NCBI GenBank assembly: GCA_019739225.1
Contig: JAHHDT010000007.1
Span: forward strand, 1-64,000
Direction: 5' to 3'
Length of the DNA: 64,000 nt
DNA from: Aquamicrobium sp.
Lineage (GTDB): Bacteria > Pseudomonadota > Alphaproteobacteria > Rhizobiales > Rhizobiaceae
Position numbers and translations under genes: made by a program. Within the stretch, counting starts at the first letter, position 1; the number at the start of each line of letters is the position of its first letter. Shown here one piece after another: positions 40,947 through 49,282 of the stretch. The notes beneath the pieces were generated by a model that searched no databases, was not told the DNA's origin, and saw only the letters and a list, made by a program, of their open reading frames with translations.

Positions 40947-41705
40947 ATGGCTGGAAGGCTCAAGGGCAAGATCGCGGTGGTGACCGCAGCGGGGCAGGGG
41001 ATCGGACGCGCGATTGCCGAAGCCTTCGTGAAGGAAGGCGCAACCGTCTACGCGACCGATGTCGACCGCGCGAAGCTCGAAGGCCTGGCACGGGCGAAGA
41101 AGGGCAAGCTCAACGTGCTCTCCACCCGCGCCGTCGACGCCTACGCCGCCAAGGTTGGTTCGATCGACATTCTGGTGAACGTCGCCGGTTACGTGCATCA
41201 CGGCACCGTGCTCGATTGCGAGGAAAAGGACTGGGATTTTTCCTTCGACCTCAACGTCAAGGCCATGCACCGCACGATCCGCGCGTTTCTGCCCGGCATG
41301 CTGGAGCGGGCCAGGGAAACCGGCGCATCGGGCTCGATCATCAACCTGTCGTCCTGCGCGTCGTCGCTGAAGGCTGTGCCTAACCGCTACGCATACGGCG
41401 CTTCCAAGGCAGCGGTGATCGGCCTCACCAAGGCCGTTGCGATGGACTTCGTCACCAAGGGCGTGCGCTGCAACGCGATCTGCCCCGGCACCGTGCGGTC
41501 GCCGTCATGGGAGGAGCGCGTCGAGGAACTCGGCCAGTCAGTCGGCGGCAAGGACAAGGCGCTCGAGATGTTCGTGGCGCGCCAGCCGATGGGGCGCGTT
41601 GGCGAAGCCTCGGAGATCGCCGCGCTCGCCGTTTATCTGGGCGGCGATGAATCGGCCTTCACCACCGGAACCGCGATCCCGGTCGACGGCGGTTTGACAA
41701 ACTGA
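40947..41705 (+). CDS. SDR dehydrogenase, 2-keto-3-deoxy-L-fuconate dehydrogenase-like
   Basis: 252 residues. NAD site VTAAGQGIGRAIA, NVAG motif, catalytic Ser in INLSSCASS and YGASK Tyr/Lys, then CPGTVRSPSWEERV and the terminal GTAIPVDGGL. Length and the SPSWEERV segment resemble the DHRS6 / keto-deoxy-fuconate dehydrogenase subgroup rather than fatty-acid reductases. GGAGAG ribosome site. Its stop overlaps the next start (TGATG type), and denD follows, so an aldonic-acid catabolic role is likely. Confidence 0.85.
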   Translation: MAGRLKGKIAVVTAAGQGIGRAIAEAFVKEGATVYATDVDRAKLEGLARAKKGKLNVLSTRAVDAYAAKVGSIDILVNVAGYVHHGTVLDCEEKDWDFSFDLNVKAMHRTIRAFLPGMLERARETGASGSIINLSSCASSLKAVPNRYAYGASKAAVIGLTKAVAMDFVTKGVRCNAICPGTVRSPSWEERVEELGQSVGGKDKALEMFVARQPMGRVGEASEIAALAVYLGGDESAFTTGTAIPVDGGLTN

Positions 41706-41917
41706 TGGATCGGGACACGCGAAATGCGGCGATCGCTGCCGCGGTCATACTGGTCGGGTTCGGCATCGTCGCGTTCTACATGCCGACGCTGATGCTTGCC
41801 GCCGGTGAAGCCTCGCCCTTCGTTGGCGGCATACTCGCGGTGGCATTCGTGCTTGCCTTCTTCGGCGTGTTCTGGCTGCGTGGGCGCAGCCGACGAAAGG
41901 GCAACGGGGAGGAATAG
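41705..41917 (+). CDS. small two-helix membrane protein in a sugar-acid operon
   Basis: 70 residues. Two hydrophobic helices (about 8-27 and 41-58) around a short loop, and a basic tail RGRSRRKGN. The ATG shares its A with the SDR stop, and denD begins 2 bp after its own stop, so it sits in a tightly coupled operon and is almost surely translated. No recognised family. It could anchor or assist a transporter, or be a membrane microprotein partner. Confidence 0.75.
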   Translation: MDRDTRNAAIAAAVILVGFGIVAFYMPTLMLAAGEASPFVGGILAVAFVLAFFGVFWLRGRSRRKGNGEE

Positions 41918-41919
41918 CC

Positions 41920-42885
41920 ATGCGCGTGCTGGTGACGGGTGCGGCCGGGATGGTTGGCCGCAAGCTGACCAAGCGTCTGATGGAAGACGGCTCCGTGGCC
42001 GGCAAGACAATCGCCGCGCTCGACCTTCACGACGTGACGCCGTTCGATGCGACGTCCTCGCCGGCGATGCATGTCACAGTTCATGTCGGGGATCTCGCCG
42101 CTGACGGTGCGGCGGCCGCGCTCGTGGCGCCCCGGCCGGATGTGGTGTTCCACCTCGCCGGTGTGGTTTCGGGCGAGGCGGAGGCCAATCTCGAACTCGG
42201 CTACCGCGTCAACCTCGACGGAACCCGCGCGTTGTTCGACGCGATCCGGCAAGCCGGCAATGCGCCGCGTGTCGTCTTCACCTCGTCGATCGCCGTTTAT
42301 GGCGGCCCCTATCCGGAAGTGATTCCCGACGATTTCCACACGGTTCCGCTGACTTCATACGGCACGCAGAAGCTGATGTCGGAAGCGCTGCTCAACGACT
42401 ACAGCCGGCGCGGCTTCTTCGACGGGATCGGTCTCCGGTTTCCGACGATCTGCGTGCGGCCGGGAAAGCCGAACAAGGCGGCTTCCGGCTTCTTCTCCAA
42501 CATCATCCGCGAGCCGTTGGTGGGATTGCCCGCGGTGCTGCCGGTGCCGCGCGATGTGGTTCATACCCACGCCAGCCCGCGTTCAGCGGTCGGGTTTCTG
42601 GTTCATGCGGCGGGCCTCGACGGCGACCGGGTCGGGCCGCGCCGCAATATCACCTTGCCGGGCGTCGGCGTCTCGGTCGGTGAGCAGATCGAAGCGCTGC
42701 GCCGCGTGGCCGGACAGGATGCGGTCGACCTGATCCGTGAAGAACCTGACGAGGCCGTTTGGGCGCTGGTCAAGAACTGGCCTACGCGGTTCGAGGCGCG
42801 CCGTGCGGGCGAACTCGGTTTCAAGGCCGAAACGAACTTTGACGAGATCATTCGCGCCCATATCGAGGATGAGCTGTCAGGCTGA
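41920..42885 (+). CDS. denD: D-erythronate dehydrogenase
   Basis: 321 residues of the extended SDR (epimerase) class. Oxidises D-erythronate at C2 in four-carbon acid sugar breakdown. Motifs: VTGAAGMVGRKL, FHLAGVVSGEAEANLELGY, TSSIAVYGGPYPEVIPDDF, and the YGTQK catalytic pair. FPTICVRPGKPNKAASGFFSNI is characteristic of DenD. The kinase, isomerase and epimerase partners are not in view. It overlaps the convergent nickel transporter gene by 9 bp. Confidence 0.9.
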   Translation: MRVLVTGAAGMVGRKLTKRLMEDGSVAGKTIAALDLHDVTPFDATSSPAMHVTVHVGDLAADGAAAALVAPRPDVVFHLAGVVSGEAEANLELGYRVNLDGTRALFDAIRQAGNAPRVVFTSSIAVYGGPYPEVIPDDFHTVPLTSYGTQKLMSEALLNDYSRRGFFDGIGLRFPTICVRPGKPNKAASGFFSNIIREPLVGLPAVLPVPRDVVHTHASPRSAVGFLVHAAGLDGDRVGPRRNITLPGVGVSVGEQIEALRRVAGQDAVDLIREEPDEAVWALVKNWPTRFEARRAGELGFKAETNFDEIIRAHIEDELSG

Positions 42886-43953
42886 AAGCGCGGCCACGAG
42901 AAGTGTGAGACCGAGCAGGAAGACGAAGCCTGCGCCCGCAATCTCGATCGAGCCGAGCACCCGGTTTCCGGCGCGACCGTCGCCGGCGAAAGCGACTGCC
43001 CAGTTCTTTGCCGTCACCGCTATCGTGGCAAGCGCCGACACGGTGATCGCCGTGCCGATCGCCATGGCGAAGACCGAGACGATGCCGCCTAACCATAGGC
43101 CGTTCAGGAAGGCGAAGGACAGTACGATCAGCGCGCCGGTGCACGGGCGCAGGCCCACGGCCACGACGGCCGCCCAGGCGGTTTTCCAGTTGAAATGCTC
43201 ACCCGCGATCAGCTTGGGGTCGGGTGCGTGGGCATGGCCGCATGTCGAACAGACCTCGCCATGCGCATGGCTGTGCCCATGGTGGTCGTGTTGATGATCG
43301 TGGTGGTGATGATGATGATCCGCGTGATCGTGTTGATGATCATGGGCATGGGCGGCGGATGACAGGCTGCGGACCGGGTTGCCGAAGACCAGCCCGCGCA
43401 GACGCGGACCTGCCTTGTTCCACAGAAGCCAGGCGCCGAAGCCGGTCACCAACACGTAGCTGGCAATCTCGAGGAAGCGCGTCGCATCCGTCATCGAAAT
43501 CGCCGTTCCGCGCAGCACGAGGAACACGGCGCCCATGATGGCGATCGCCGAGAGTGCCTGGAGCATGGCTGAAACGAAGGACAGCAACACGCCGCGCCGC
43601 AGAGCCACCTCGTTGGCAAGCATGTAGGAGGAGATCACGGCCTTGCCGTGACCGGGGCCAGCCGCGTGGAAGACGCCATAGGCAAAGGAGAGGCCTACAA
43701 GAACCCACAAACCGCCGCCGCCGTCGCGCATGGAACGCAAAGCCCCGGTGAGCGCGCGATAGAAGCCCTGTTGTTGCGTGTTGATCCAGTTGAGAAGGCC
43801 GGCAAACAGGCCGGTGGATGGAAGGGTCGCCTCGTTAGCCCCGATGCCGAGGGAACTTTGCGCATGCGCAAGGCCTGCGAAATGGGTGAGGATGAAGGTC
43901 AGCGCGAGCAGCGCGAAGACAATGCGGGTCGTCGTCTTTTTCACGCCGGTCAT
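42877..43953 (-). CDS. nickel/cobalt transporter, NicO/RcnA family
   Basis: 358 residues with a signal-like first helix and about six more membrane helices. The helix motif HAAGPGHGKAVISSY is the NicO signature, and GLRPCTGALIVLSFA is a second one. The central cytoplasmic loop (about 205-240) is a His-Asp run broken by a few other residues, then CSTCGHAH, typical metal buffering. ATG at 43953 follows GGAGAGGG. Its start overlaps the DUF1007 stop (ATGA), so the two are translated together. Direction (efflux or uptake) cannot be judged. Confidence 0.9.
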   Translation of the reverse strand: MTGVKKTTTRIVFALLALTFILTHFAGLAHAQSSLGIGANEATLPSTGLFAGLLNWINTQQQGFYRALTGALRSMRDGGGGLWVLVGLSFAYGVFHAAGPGHGKAVISSYMLANEVALRRGVLLSFVSAMLQALSAIAIMGAVFLVLRGTAISMTDATRFLEIASYVLVTGFGAWLLWNKAGPRLRGLVFGNPVRSLSSAAHAHDHQHDHADHHHHHHDHQHDHHGHSHAHGEVCSTCGHAHAPDPKLIAGEHFNWKTAWAAVVAVGLRPCTGALIVLSFAFLNGLWLGGIVSVFAMAIGTAITVSALATIAVTAKNWAVAFAGDGRAGNRVLGSIEIAGAGFVFLLGLTLLVAALSA

Positions 43954-44618
43954 CCCTCTCCGGAGCAATTCAATTCAAGCCGGGTTGCGAAAAACTTGGA
44001 GTAGTCGTTGCTGGACGGGTCTTCGAAAAACGCATCGGTGAGCGACTGCTGGTTCGCCGCGATAGCCTCGTCGGGGTCTGGCCGGACGACGGTGCGGGTG
44101 CAGCTTTCCGGCAGGTCTGCAACGATCAGGTTCTTGTCTTCGTAAAAGTCGATCGCCGTGTAGAAGGTCGGGTCGTAGATGCCGAAATCGAGCTGTCCGT
44201 CCAGATGCAGCGGTTTTGCCGGGCGCGATTCGAACAGGACGATGAGCTGGTTGTCCTCGAAATTGGCCATGATGCGATCTGGCGCCAGCATCTCCACGTC
44301 CTTGCCGCCGGCGGTGACGATCTGGAAATAGTTGAACTCGGCAAGCGATTCATGGATGACCGCGCCGACTTCCTCGAGTTCCGCGTTGTCCAGCACCAGA
44401 TCGGCATTCTTGTCGAATTCCAGGAGCACAGTGCTGGAGAAGAGGTCGTCGAAACGCCAGACATGACGCAGCGCGACGACGTTGCGGTCCGCATCGACGG
44501 AGACTTCGAGGTTCGCTTCGGCAAAGACATGGGGATGTGCAAGGGCAGGGATCGCACCCGCAACGCAAAGCGCAGCGACAACCGCCGGCAACGTTCTATC
44601 CCTGTTTCTGCGCTTCAC
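43950..44618 (-). CDS. DUF1007 periplasmic protein, partner of NicO transporter
   Basis: 222 residues from GTG at 44618 (GAGGGT upstream), where a clean signal peptide ends at PALA; ATG at 44651 is an alternative. The mature protein begins HPHVFAEANLEV and contains VWRFDDLFSSTVLLEFDKN, the DUF1007 pattern, plus a paired Cys (CTRT and C-terminal LNCSGEG). DUF1007 proteins occur next to NicO-type permeases and are thought to bind metal for them. Overlaps the transporter by 4 bp. Confidence 0.85.
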   Translation of the reverse strand: MKRRNRDRTLPAVVAALCVAGAIPALAHPHVFAEANLEVSVDADRNVVALRHVWRFDDLFSSTVLLEFDKNADLVLDNAELEEVGAVIHESLAEFNYFQIVTAGGKDVEMLAPDRIMANFEDNQLIVLFESRPAKPLHLDGQLDFGIYDPTFYTAIDFYEDKNLIVADLPESCTRTVVRPDPDEAIAANQQSLTDAFFEDPSSNDYSKFFATRLELNCSGEG

Positions 44619-44702
44619 GGCTGACCCACCCTCTTCGGTGCGCCAGAGCATCAGCAGAAACCGGGCAAAAATGGGACGTTCGCACTCATTTGTTCCGCAG
44701 AA

Positions 44703-45602
44703 TCAATCCTGTTCATGCTGCTTGAACCACTGGGCCAGAAAGTCGACGAATACCCTGATCTTTGCCGGCAGGTAGCGGCGGTGCGGGTAGACGGCAAAGA
44801 TGCCGCCGCCGCGCGGTACCCATTCTTCCAGGACCGTGACAAGCTGGCCGCTCTCCAGCGCGGGGGCGGCAATGAAATCCGGGAGCGGGGCAAACCCCAG
44901 GCCGGCGATAGCGGCGGCACGCGTCGTCAGCGGGCTGTTGGCCTCCAGAGGACCGGAGACGGCCACCGAAAACATCTCTCCGTTCTCGCGCATGAACGGC
45001 CAGTTGGACAGCCACCGGCCGTTGGTGTCGATGATGCACGGCATGCGGGCGAGGTCCTGCGGCTTTTCCGGTTTGCCGTGTTCTTCGAGAAAAGCCGGCG
45101 ATGCGCAGATATTCAGGGCGAAGGGCGCCAGCCGGCGCGCGATCATGGAGGAATCCTCAAGCCGCGTGATGCGGATCGCCAGATCGAAGCCCTCCTCGAC
45201 CAGGTCGACGAAACGATCGTCGAGATGCACGTCGAGCACGATGTCGGGATAGGCCTTGGCGAAATCGATCAGGGAATGGCCGATCGGGGCGTCGGAGAAG
45301 GTGCGCGGCGCGGTGATCTTGATGCGTCCACGCACGTCGCCCGACGAATCGCGAACCGTGTCCGCAAGACTGTCGATTTCGCGCACGATCTCGGAAGCGC
45401 GCTTGTAATAGGTGTGCCCCGCCTCCGTCAGCGAGAACTGTCGTGTGGTCCGATTGAGCAGCAGGGCGCCAAGCTCGTCTTCAAGTTCGCGGACATATTT
45501 GGACAGCAGCGCCTTCGAACGCCCGATCTTGCGTGCCGCCGCCGAGAAACCCTCTGCCTCCACCACCTCGATGAAGGCGCGCATGCGCGTGAGCGTATCC
45601 AT
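44703..45602 (-). CDS. LysR-family regulator
   Basis: 299 residues. Winged helix-turn-helix: MDTLTRMRAFIEVVEAEGFSAAARKIGRSKALLSKYVREL. Type 2 periplasmic-binding fold from about 90 on, with LRVAP-like ITAPRTFSDAPIGHSL. It belongs to the CrgA-like group that often represses a nearby enzyme. Its ATG overlaps the amidase stop (TAATG), so it is translated with the amidase and may regulate that operon itself. Confidence 0.9.
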   Translation of the reverse strand: MDTLTRMRAFIEVVEAEGFSAAARKIGRSKALLSKYVRELEDELGALLLNRTTRQFSLTEAGHTYYKRASEIVREIDSLADTVRDSSGDVRGRIKITAPRTFSDAPIGHSLIDFAKAYPDIVLDVHLDDRFVDLVEEGFDLAIRITRLEDSSMIARRLAPFALNICASPAFLEEHGKPEKPQDLARMPCIIDTNGRWLSNWPFMRENGEMFSVAVSGPLEANSPLTTRAAAIAGLGFAPLPDFIAAPALESGQLVTVLEEWVPRGGGIFAVYPHRRYLPAKIRVFVDFLAQWFKQHEQD

Positions 45603-46798
45603 TATCCACGCTCTCCTGCGGCGGTAAGGATGGTGCGGGCGAGTTCGATCAATTGCCGGTCCGCTCCCGCCGGGCCGAGCAGCGAGATGCCAAATGGCGC
45701 TTTGTCGACCGTGCCAAGAGGGATCGTGATTTGCGGGAAGCCCGAAAGGCCCGACAGGCACAGCAATCGCAATGCGCGCTCGCGATAGGCCTGAAGATCG
45801 TCGAAGCCGAGATCCTTGCGCGGCGCTGCTCCCGGCACCGTTGGAAGCAAGAGGATGCCGTCGTCGCCGAGCAGTTCGGCGAGTTCGTCGCGGAAGGCGT
45901 CCCGCTTTCCCGATTCTTCCGCTGCGACCTCTTTGGTGATGGTCGCTCCGAACTCGAAACGATCCTTGACGCCGGGCCCGAGTTCGCGATCGCCAGCCGA
46001 AATCCAGGCTCCGTGCGTCGCCCATGCCTCGTAGGCCTGGAGCCTGCGGAACGACCAGTAGAGAGCGTCGATTTCCTGAACAAGAGGCGGCGCCTCTCGG
46101 GGCGCATCGAGCGCGGCGGCAACGATGTCCACCATCTTCGCATATTCGTCCGCTTCCTTGTCGCCAAGGGTGAGCGCGTCCAGTGCGGCCAGGTTGAGAA
46201 AGTGGTGCGGTTGAGTGCTGTGGTCGGCAGGCAGCATCACATTGGCCACGCGTTCGTAGGTGGCGATGTCGCTTGCGAACCAGCCGAACGTGTCGAATGA
46301 GGGCGCAAGCGGCATTGCACGGTCGAGCGAGATGACGCCATGGGTGGGGCGAAGGCCGATGAGGCCGCAGAAGCTCCCCGGTGCACGGATGGAGCCGCCG
46401 GTATCCGAACCGATCGCGATGTCGGCCAGCCCACCGGCCACCGCCGCGGCGGAGCCGGAAGACGAACCGCCGGTGACGCGGTCGGGTGCGGCCGGGTTCA
46501 CGGGCTCCGGGTAGTGGGCATTCTGGCCCATCAGGGAGAATGTCAGTTCATCCGTCTGCGTGCGGCCGACGAATCGGGCGCCCGCATCCAGCAGGCGCTG
46601 GATCGAAGGTGCCGTCGTCTCGGCGACTGGAGCCTCGGCAAGCTTCTGCGGATTCCCGCCACCCGTGCGCTGGCCGGCAATATCGTAGATGTCCTTCACC
46701 GCAAGTGTCAGGCCCGCGAGCGGGCCGTTCGACGCATTGGCCACCGGCGCATCGGCATGATCGAGAAACGCGTTGAAGGGATCGTCGGTTTGAAACAT
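45602..46798 (-). CDS. amidase (amidase-signature family)
   Basis: 398 residues from ATG at 46798; AAAGG lies about 9 bases upstream. A TTG 13 codons earlier is in frame. The catalytic triad is visible: Lys in LAVKDIYD, cis-Ser in GGSSSGSAAAVA and the nucleophile Ser in GSDTGGSIRAPGSFCG. Short for the family (GatA is about 490), matching the group of small amidases near LysR regulators. Substrate unknown. Coupled to the downstream LysR gene. Confidence 0.88.
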   Translation of the reverse strand: MFQTDDPFNAFLDHADAPVANASNGPLAGLTLAVKDIYDIAGQRTGGGNPQKLAEAPVAETTAPSIQRLLDAGARFVGRTQTDELTFSLMGQNAHYPEPVNPAAPDRVTGGSSSGSAAAVAGGLADIAIGSDTGGSIRAPGSFCGLIGLRPTHGVISLDRAMPLAPSFDTFGWFASDIATYERVANVMLPADHSTQPHHFLNLAALDALTLGDKEADEYAKMVDIVAAALDAPREAPPLVQEIDALYWSFRRLQAYEAWATHGAWISAGDRELGPGVKDRFEFGATITKEVAAEESGKRDAFRDELAELLGDDGILLLPTVPGAAPRKDLGFDDLQAYRERALRLLCLSGLSGFPQITIPLGTVDKAPFGISLLGPAGADRQLIELARTILTAAGERG

Positions 46799-47333
46799 TG
46801 TTCGACCTTTGGAAACAGTGAGCGCAGCTTCGTTCAACGCAGAGTTTTTTTCAAGCGGACCCGAAAAATCCGTTGATTATGACAGCACTTATCCATATAT
46901 CGCGCTTGCCCAAAGTCGCACGTGCCTGTGGGTGTCCGCCGTCCCCTCGTTCGGTGAGGAAAACGGTAAGGTACCTGGAGCCAACCACTCCAGTCGGTCA
47001 GACGGCCAACCGCCTGAACCGAGGACACCTTGAAGCAACGACGGTGCGGGCCTTTCTGGTGTTCTGCCGGTCGTCCAAAGACCGGGGTTACTGAAGAGGC
47101 ACACCTTCATTGCCGGCAGTGCGGAGGGTTTCTCCAAAGCTGAGGCAGACAAAGCGAGCAACCGCCGCAAGGCGATGGCTCACCGCCGCGTGACGCGCGT
47201 TTTCATGGTCCGGTGACTCCACCGGCTGGACCTGAGCCGACGCATCGCGCCCTTTGTCCACCGCCCGTCCGTGGCCGCGCGCCGAAGACGGGAGCCTGAG
47301 ATGAAGCGGCTTGCGCCGCGATCGGAGAAACCC
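46799..47333. other. 535-bp divergent region with long structured leader of ornithine decarboxylase
   Basis: Holds the structured RNA element at 46926-47033 and further hairpins: CCGGTC (47067-47072) with GACCGG (47080-47085), and CCGGTG (47210-47215) with CACCGG (47220-47225). Small ORFs in it have no recognisable family; a regulatory leader peptide cannot be excluded. Confidence 0.6.
46926..47033 (+). promoter_or_regulatory. candidate speF-type leader RNA
   Basis: An outer long-range stem GGTGTCC (46931-46937) pairs with GGACACC (47023-47029), enclosing a hairpin CTGGAG (46975-46980) / CTCCAG (46988-46993) with the purine-rich ACGGTAAGGTACC just before it. This lies about 300 bases before an ornithine decarboxylase. 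The speF motif of alphaproteobacteria is a structured leader in exactly this genetic position. I match it from memory of that element and from the gene context, not from a covariance search. Confidence 0.55.
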
Positions 47334-48467
47334 ATGGCAACGCAGCGTATCCTCGACTTCCTCGCCACCCGACGTCCGGCCGGCCCCTGCCTGGTCGTCG
47401 ATCTCGATGTTGTGAGCGACAATTTCCACGCCTTCGAGCGCGCCCTGCCGAGCTCGAAGATCTACTACGCCGTCAAGGCCAACCCGGCGCCGGAGATCCT
47501 GCGCCTGCTCGCAGGCCTCGGCTCGTCCTTCGACACGGCTTCGGTCGCCGAGATCGAGATGGCGATGGATGCCGGCGCGCCGGCCGAGCGCATCTCGTTC
47601 GGCAACACCATCAAGAAAGAGCGCGACATCGCCCGCGCCTTCGAGCTCGGCGTCCGGCTCTTTGCGGTCGACTGCGTCGAGGAAGTGGAGAAGGTGTCGC
47701 GGGCAGCGCCCGGCGCGCAGGTGTTCTGCCGCGTGCTGACCGACGGCGAGGGCGCCGAGTGGCCGCTGTCGCGCAAGTTTGGTTGCGTGCCGGCCATGGC
47801 CATCGACGTGTTGCGCCACGCCCATGCGCTTGGCCTCGACGCCTATGGCGTTTCCTTCCATGTGGGTTCGCAGCAGACCGACCTGTCGGCCTGGGACAAG
47901 GCGCTGGGCGACGCCAAGACCGTGTTCGCGACGCTTGCCGAGGAAGGCATCGTGCTGCGCATGGTCAACATGGGCGGCGGCTTCCCGACCCGTTACCTCA
48001 AGGATGTGCCGACCGCACAGGCCTACGGTGAAGCCATTTTCGGCGCGCTGTCGCGCCACTTCGGCAATCGCCTGCCCGAGACGATCATCGAGCCGGGCCG
48101 CGGCATGGTCGGCAACGCCGGTGTCATCAAGTCGGAGGTCGTGCTGATCTCGCGCAAGGCCGACAACGACAATGTGCGCTGGGTCTATCTCGACATCGGC
48201 AAGTTCGGCGGGCTTGCCGAAACGATGGACGAGGCGATCCGCTATCCGATCGTGACGCCGCATGACGGCGGCGAAGTCGCGCCCTGCGTGCTCGCCGGTC
48301 CGACCTGCGATTCCGCCGACGTGATGTACGAGAAGACGCCCTATCCGCTGCCGCTGTCGCTGACCATCGGCGATGAGGTGCTGATCGAGGGCACCGGAGC
48401 CTACACCACCACCTATTCGGCAGTGGCGTTCAACGGCTTCGAACCCCTGCGATCCTACGTGATCTGA
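47334..48467 (+). CDS. ornithine/lysine decarboxylase, fold-type III
   Basis: 377 residues from ATG at 47334 with GGAG 6 bp upstream. PLP lysine Lys48 in YYAVKANP, then the HVGSQQTD segment, the glycine-rich phosphate site MVNMGGGFPTRY, EPGRGMVG and the active-site Cys region GPTCDSADV. Bacterial fold-type III (alanine racemase-like) decarboxylases of this size make putrescine from ornithine and often cadaverine from lysine. A structured leader precedes it, suggesting polyamine feedback. It supplies substrate for the homospermidine synthase in the same window. Confidence 0.93.
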   Translation: MATQRILDFLATRRPAGPCLVVDLDVVSDNFHAFERALPSSKIYYAVKANPAPEILRLLAGLGSSFDTASVAEIEMAMDAGAPAERISFGNTIKKERDIARAFELGVRLFAVDCVEEVEKVSRAAPGAQVFCRVLTDGEGAEWPLSRKFGCVPAMAIDVLRHAHALGLDAYGVSFHVGSQQTDLSAWDKALGDAKTVFATLAEEGIVLRMVNMGGGFPTRYLKDVPTAQAYGEAIFGALSRHFGNRLPETIIEPGRGMVGNAGVIKSEVVLISRKADNDNVRWVYLDIGKFGGLAETMDEAIRYPIVTPHDGGEVAPCVLAGPTCDSADVMYEKTPYPLPLSLTIGDEVLIEGTGAYTTTYSAVAFNGFEPLRSYVI

Positions 48468-48516
48468 GGCAGCGAGGCTGCCTCGGATCCTGCCGCGGCG
48501 GGCGCATGCGCCCGCC
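48468..48516. other. two adjacent hairpins after ornithine decarboxylase
   Basis: GGCAGC (48468-48473) with GCTGCC (48477-48482), then a perfect 20-bp palindrome at 48497-48516 rich in G and C. No T-run follows, so attenuation or mRNA end protection is more likely than a classical terminator. Confidence 0.45.
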
Positions 48517-48562
48517 CGGCATTGCTCGTGGAATTGATGTCCGCTTGTGAAGGATTGCAGAG

Positions 48563-49261
48563 ATGGACTTCATCGATCGGCCGGCCGATGCCGGCATGAT
48601 TACCTCCTCATCCGACGTTTCGCTCCCGTCTCTCCTCTGGGGGGAGGAGAGACGCGCGGCGGCGAATGCGCCCTGCTCTTCCCATGTGGGAGACGTTGGC
48701 TCGCGCATGGCGTCGGATGAGGGGGGTACCTTTTTCATCGGCATGGAACGCGCCGACGATGTGGCGGCGCGCGAAGCTTTGCTCGACCGTGCCATGGGTC
48801 CAGGCCGCCGCCGCAAGTCTTCGGAAAAGCTGCGGCGCGGCCGCAGACCTTCGGAAGGGCTCGACTTCGTCGCGAAGGATGCCGATGGCAGGCTGGTCGG
48901 GACGGTCCGGCTGTGGGACGTCCGCGCCGGTGAGGGCGGTCCTGCCGCGCTTCTGCTCGGCCCGCTCGCCGTCGATCCCGCGGTCAAGTCTGCCGGAATC
49001 GGTTCGGGGCTGATGCGGCATGCAATCCGCGAGGCTGCCCGGCTCGGTCATCGTGCCATCCTGCTGGTGGGCGATGCCGCGTATTACAGCCGTTTCGGCT
49101 TCTCCAGCGAGAAGACCGGCAAGCTTGCAATGCCCGGACCCTACGAGCGCGAGCGCTTCCTCGCGCTGGAGCTGGTCGACGGCGCACTGGACAGCGCCAG
49201 CGGCGTACTCAAGGCTTCCGGCCGCAAGGCAAAGCCCGCGCCGATGGCGCGGGCCGCATAG
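48563..49261 (+). CDS. GNAT acetyltransferase carrying an in-frame palindromic insertion
   Basis: 232 residues. The GNAT core (about 95-215) has LLLGPLAVDPAVKSAGIGSGLMRHA, LLVGDAAYYSRFGFS and FLALELVDGAL, close to YhbS-like rhizobial proteins. AAGGA before ATG 48563 supports this start. Residues about 14-55 are encoded by a palindromic element (48601-48728) and have low-complexity sequence unlike an acetyltransferase. Either the protein carries this extra segment or translation starts again at ATG 48744 (MERADDVAARE). Function unknown. Confidence 0.75.
   Translation: MDFIDRPADAGMITSSSDVSLPSLLWGEERRAAANAPCSSHVGDVGSRMASDEGGTFFIGMERADDVAAREALLDRAMGPGRRRKSSEKLRRGRRPSEGLDFVAKDADGRLVGTVRLWDVRAGEGGPAALLLGPLAVDPAVKSAGIGSGLMRHAIREAARLGHRAILLVGDAAYYSRFGFSSEKTGKLAMPGPYERERFLALELVDGALDSASGVLKASGRKAKPAPMARAA
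48601..48728. repeat. palindromic element inside the GNAT reading frame
   Basis: Terminal arms TACCTCCTCATCCGACG (48601-48617) and CGTCGGATGAGGGGGGTA (48711-48728) are nearly perfect inverted copies. Inside lies a perfect 10-bp stem GTCTCTCCTC (48628-48637) / GAGGAGAGAC (48644-48653). The arrangement is that of a non-autonomous palindromic repeat, as found between rhizobial genes, here placed within codons 13-56 without breaking the frame. Confidence 0.75.
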
Positions 49262-49282
49262 TTTCCTTACGTTTCCTGGTGC

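Noticed and set aside
44703-46025. 440-codon version of the LysR frame
   Set aside because: The extra 141 residues lie inside the amidase gene in another frame; LysR begins at 45602 with the standard helix-turn-helix.
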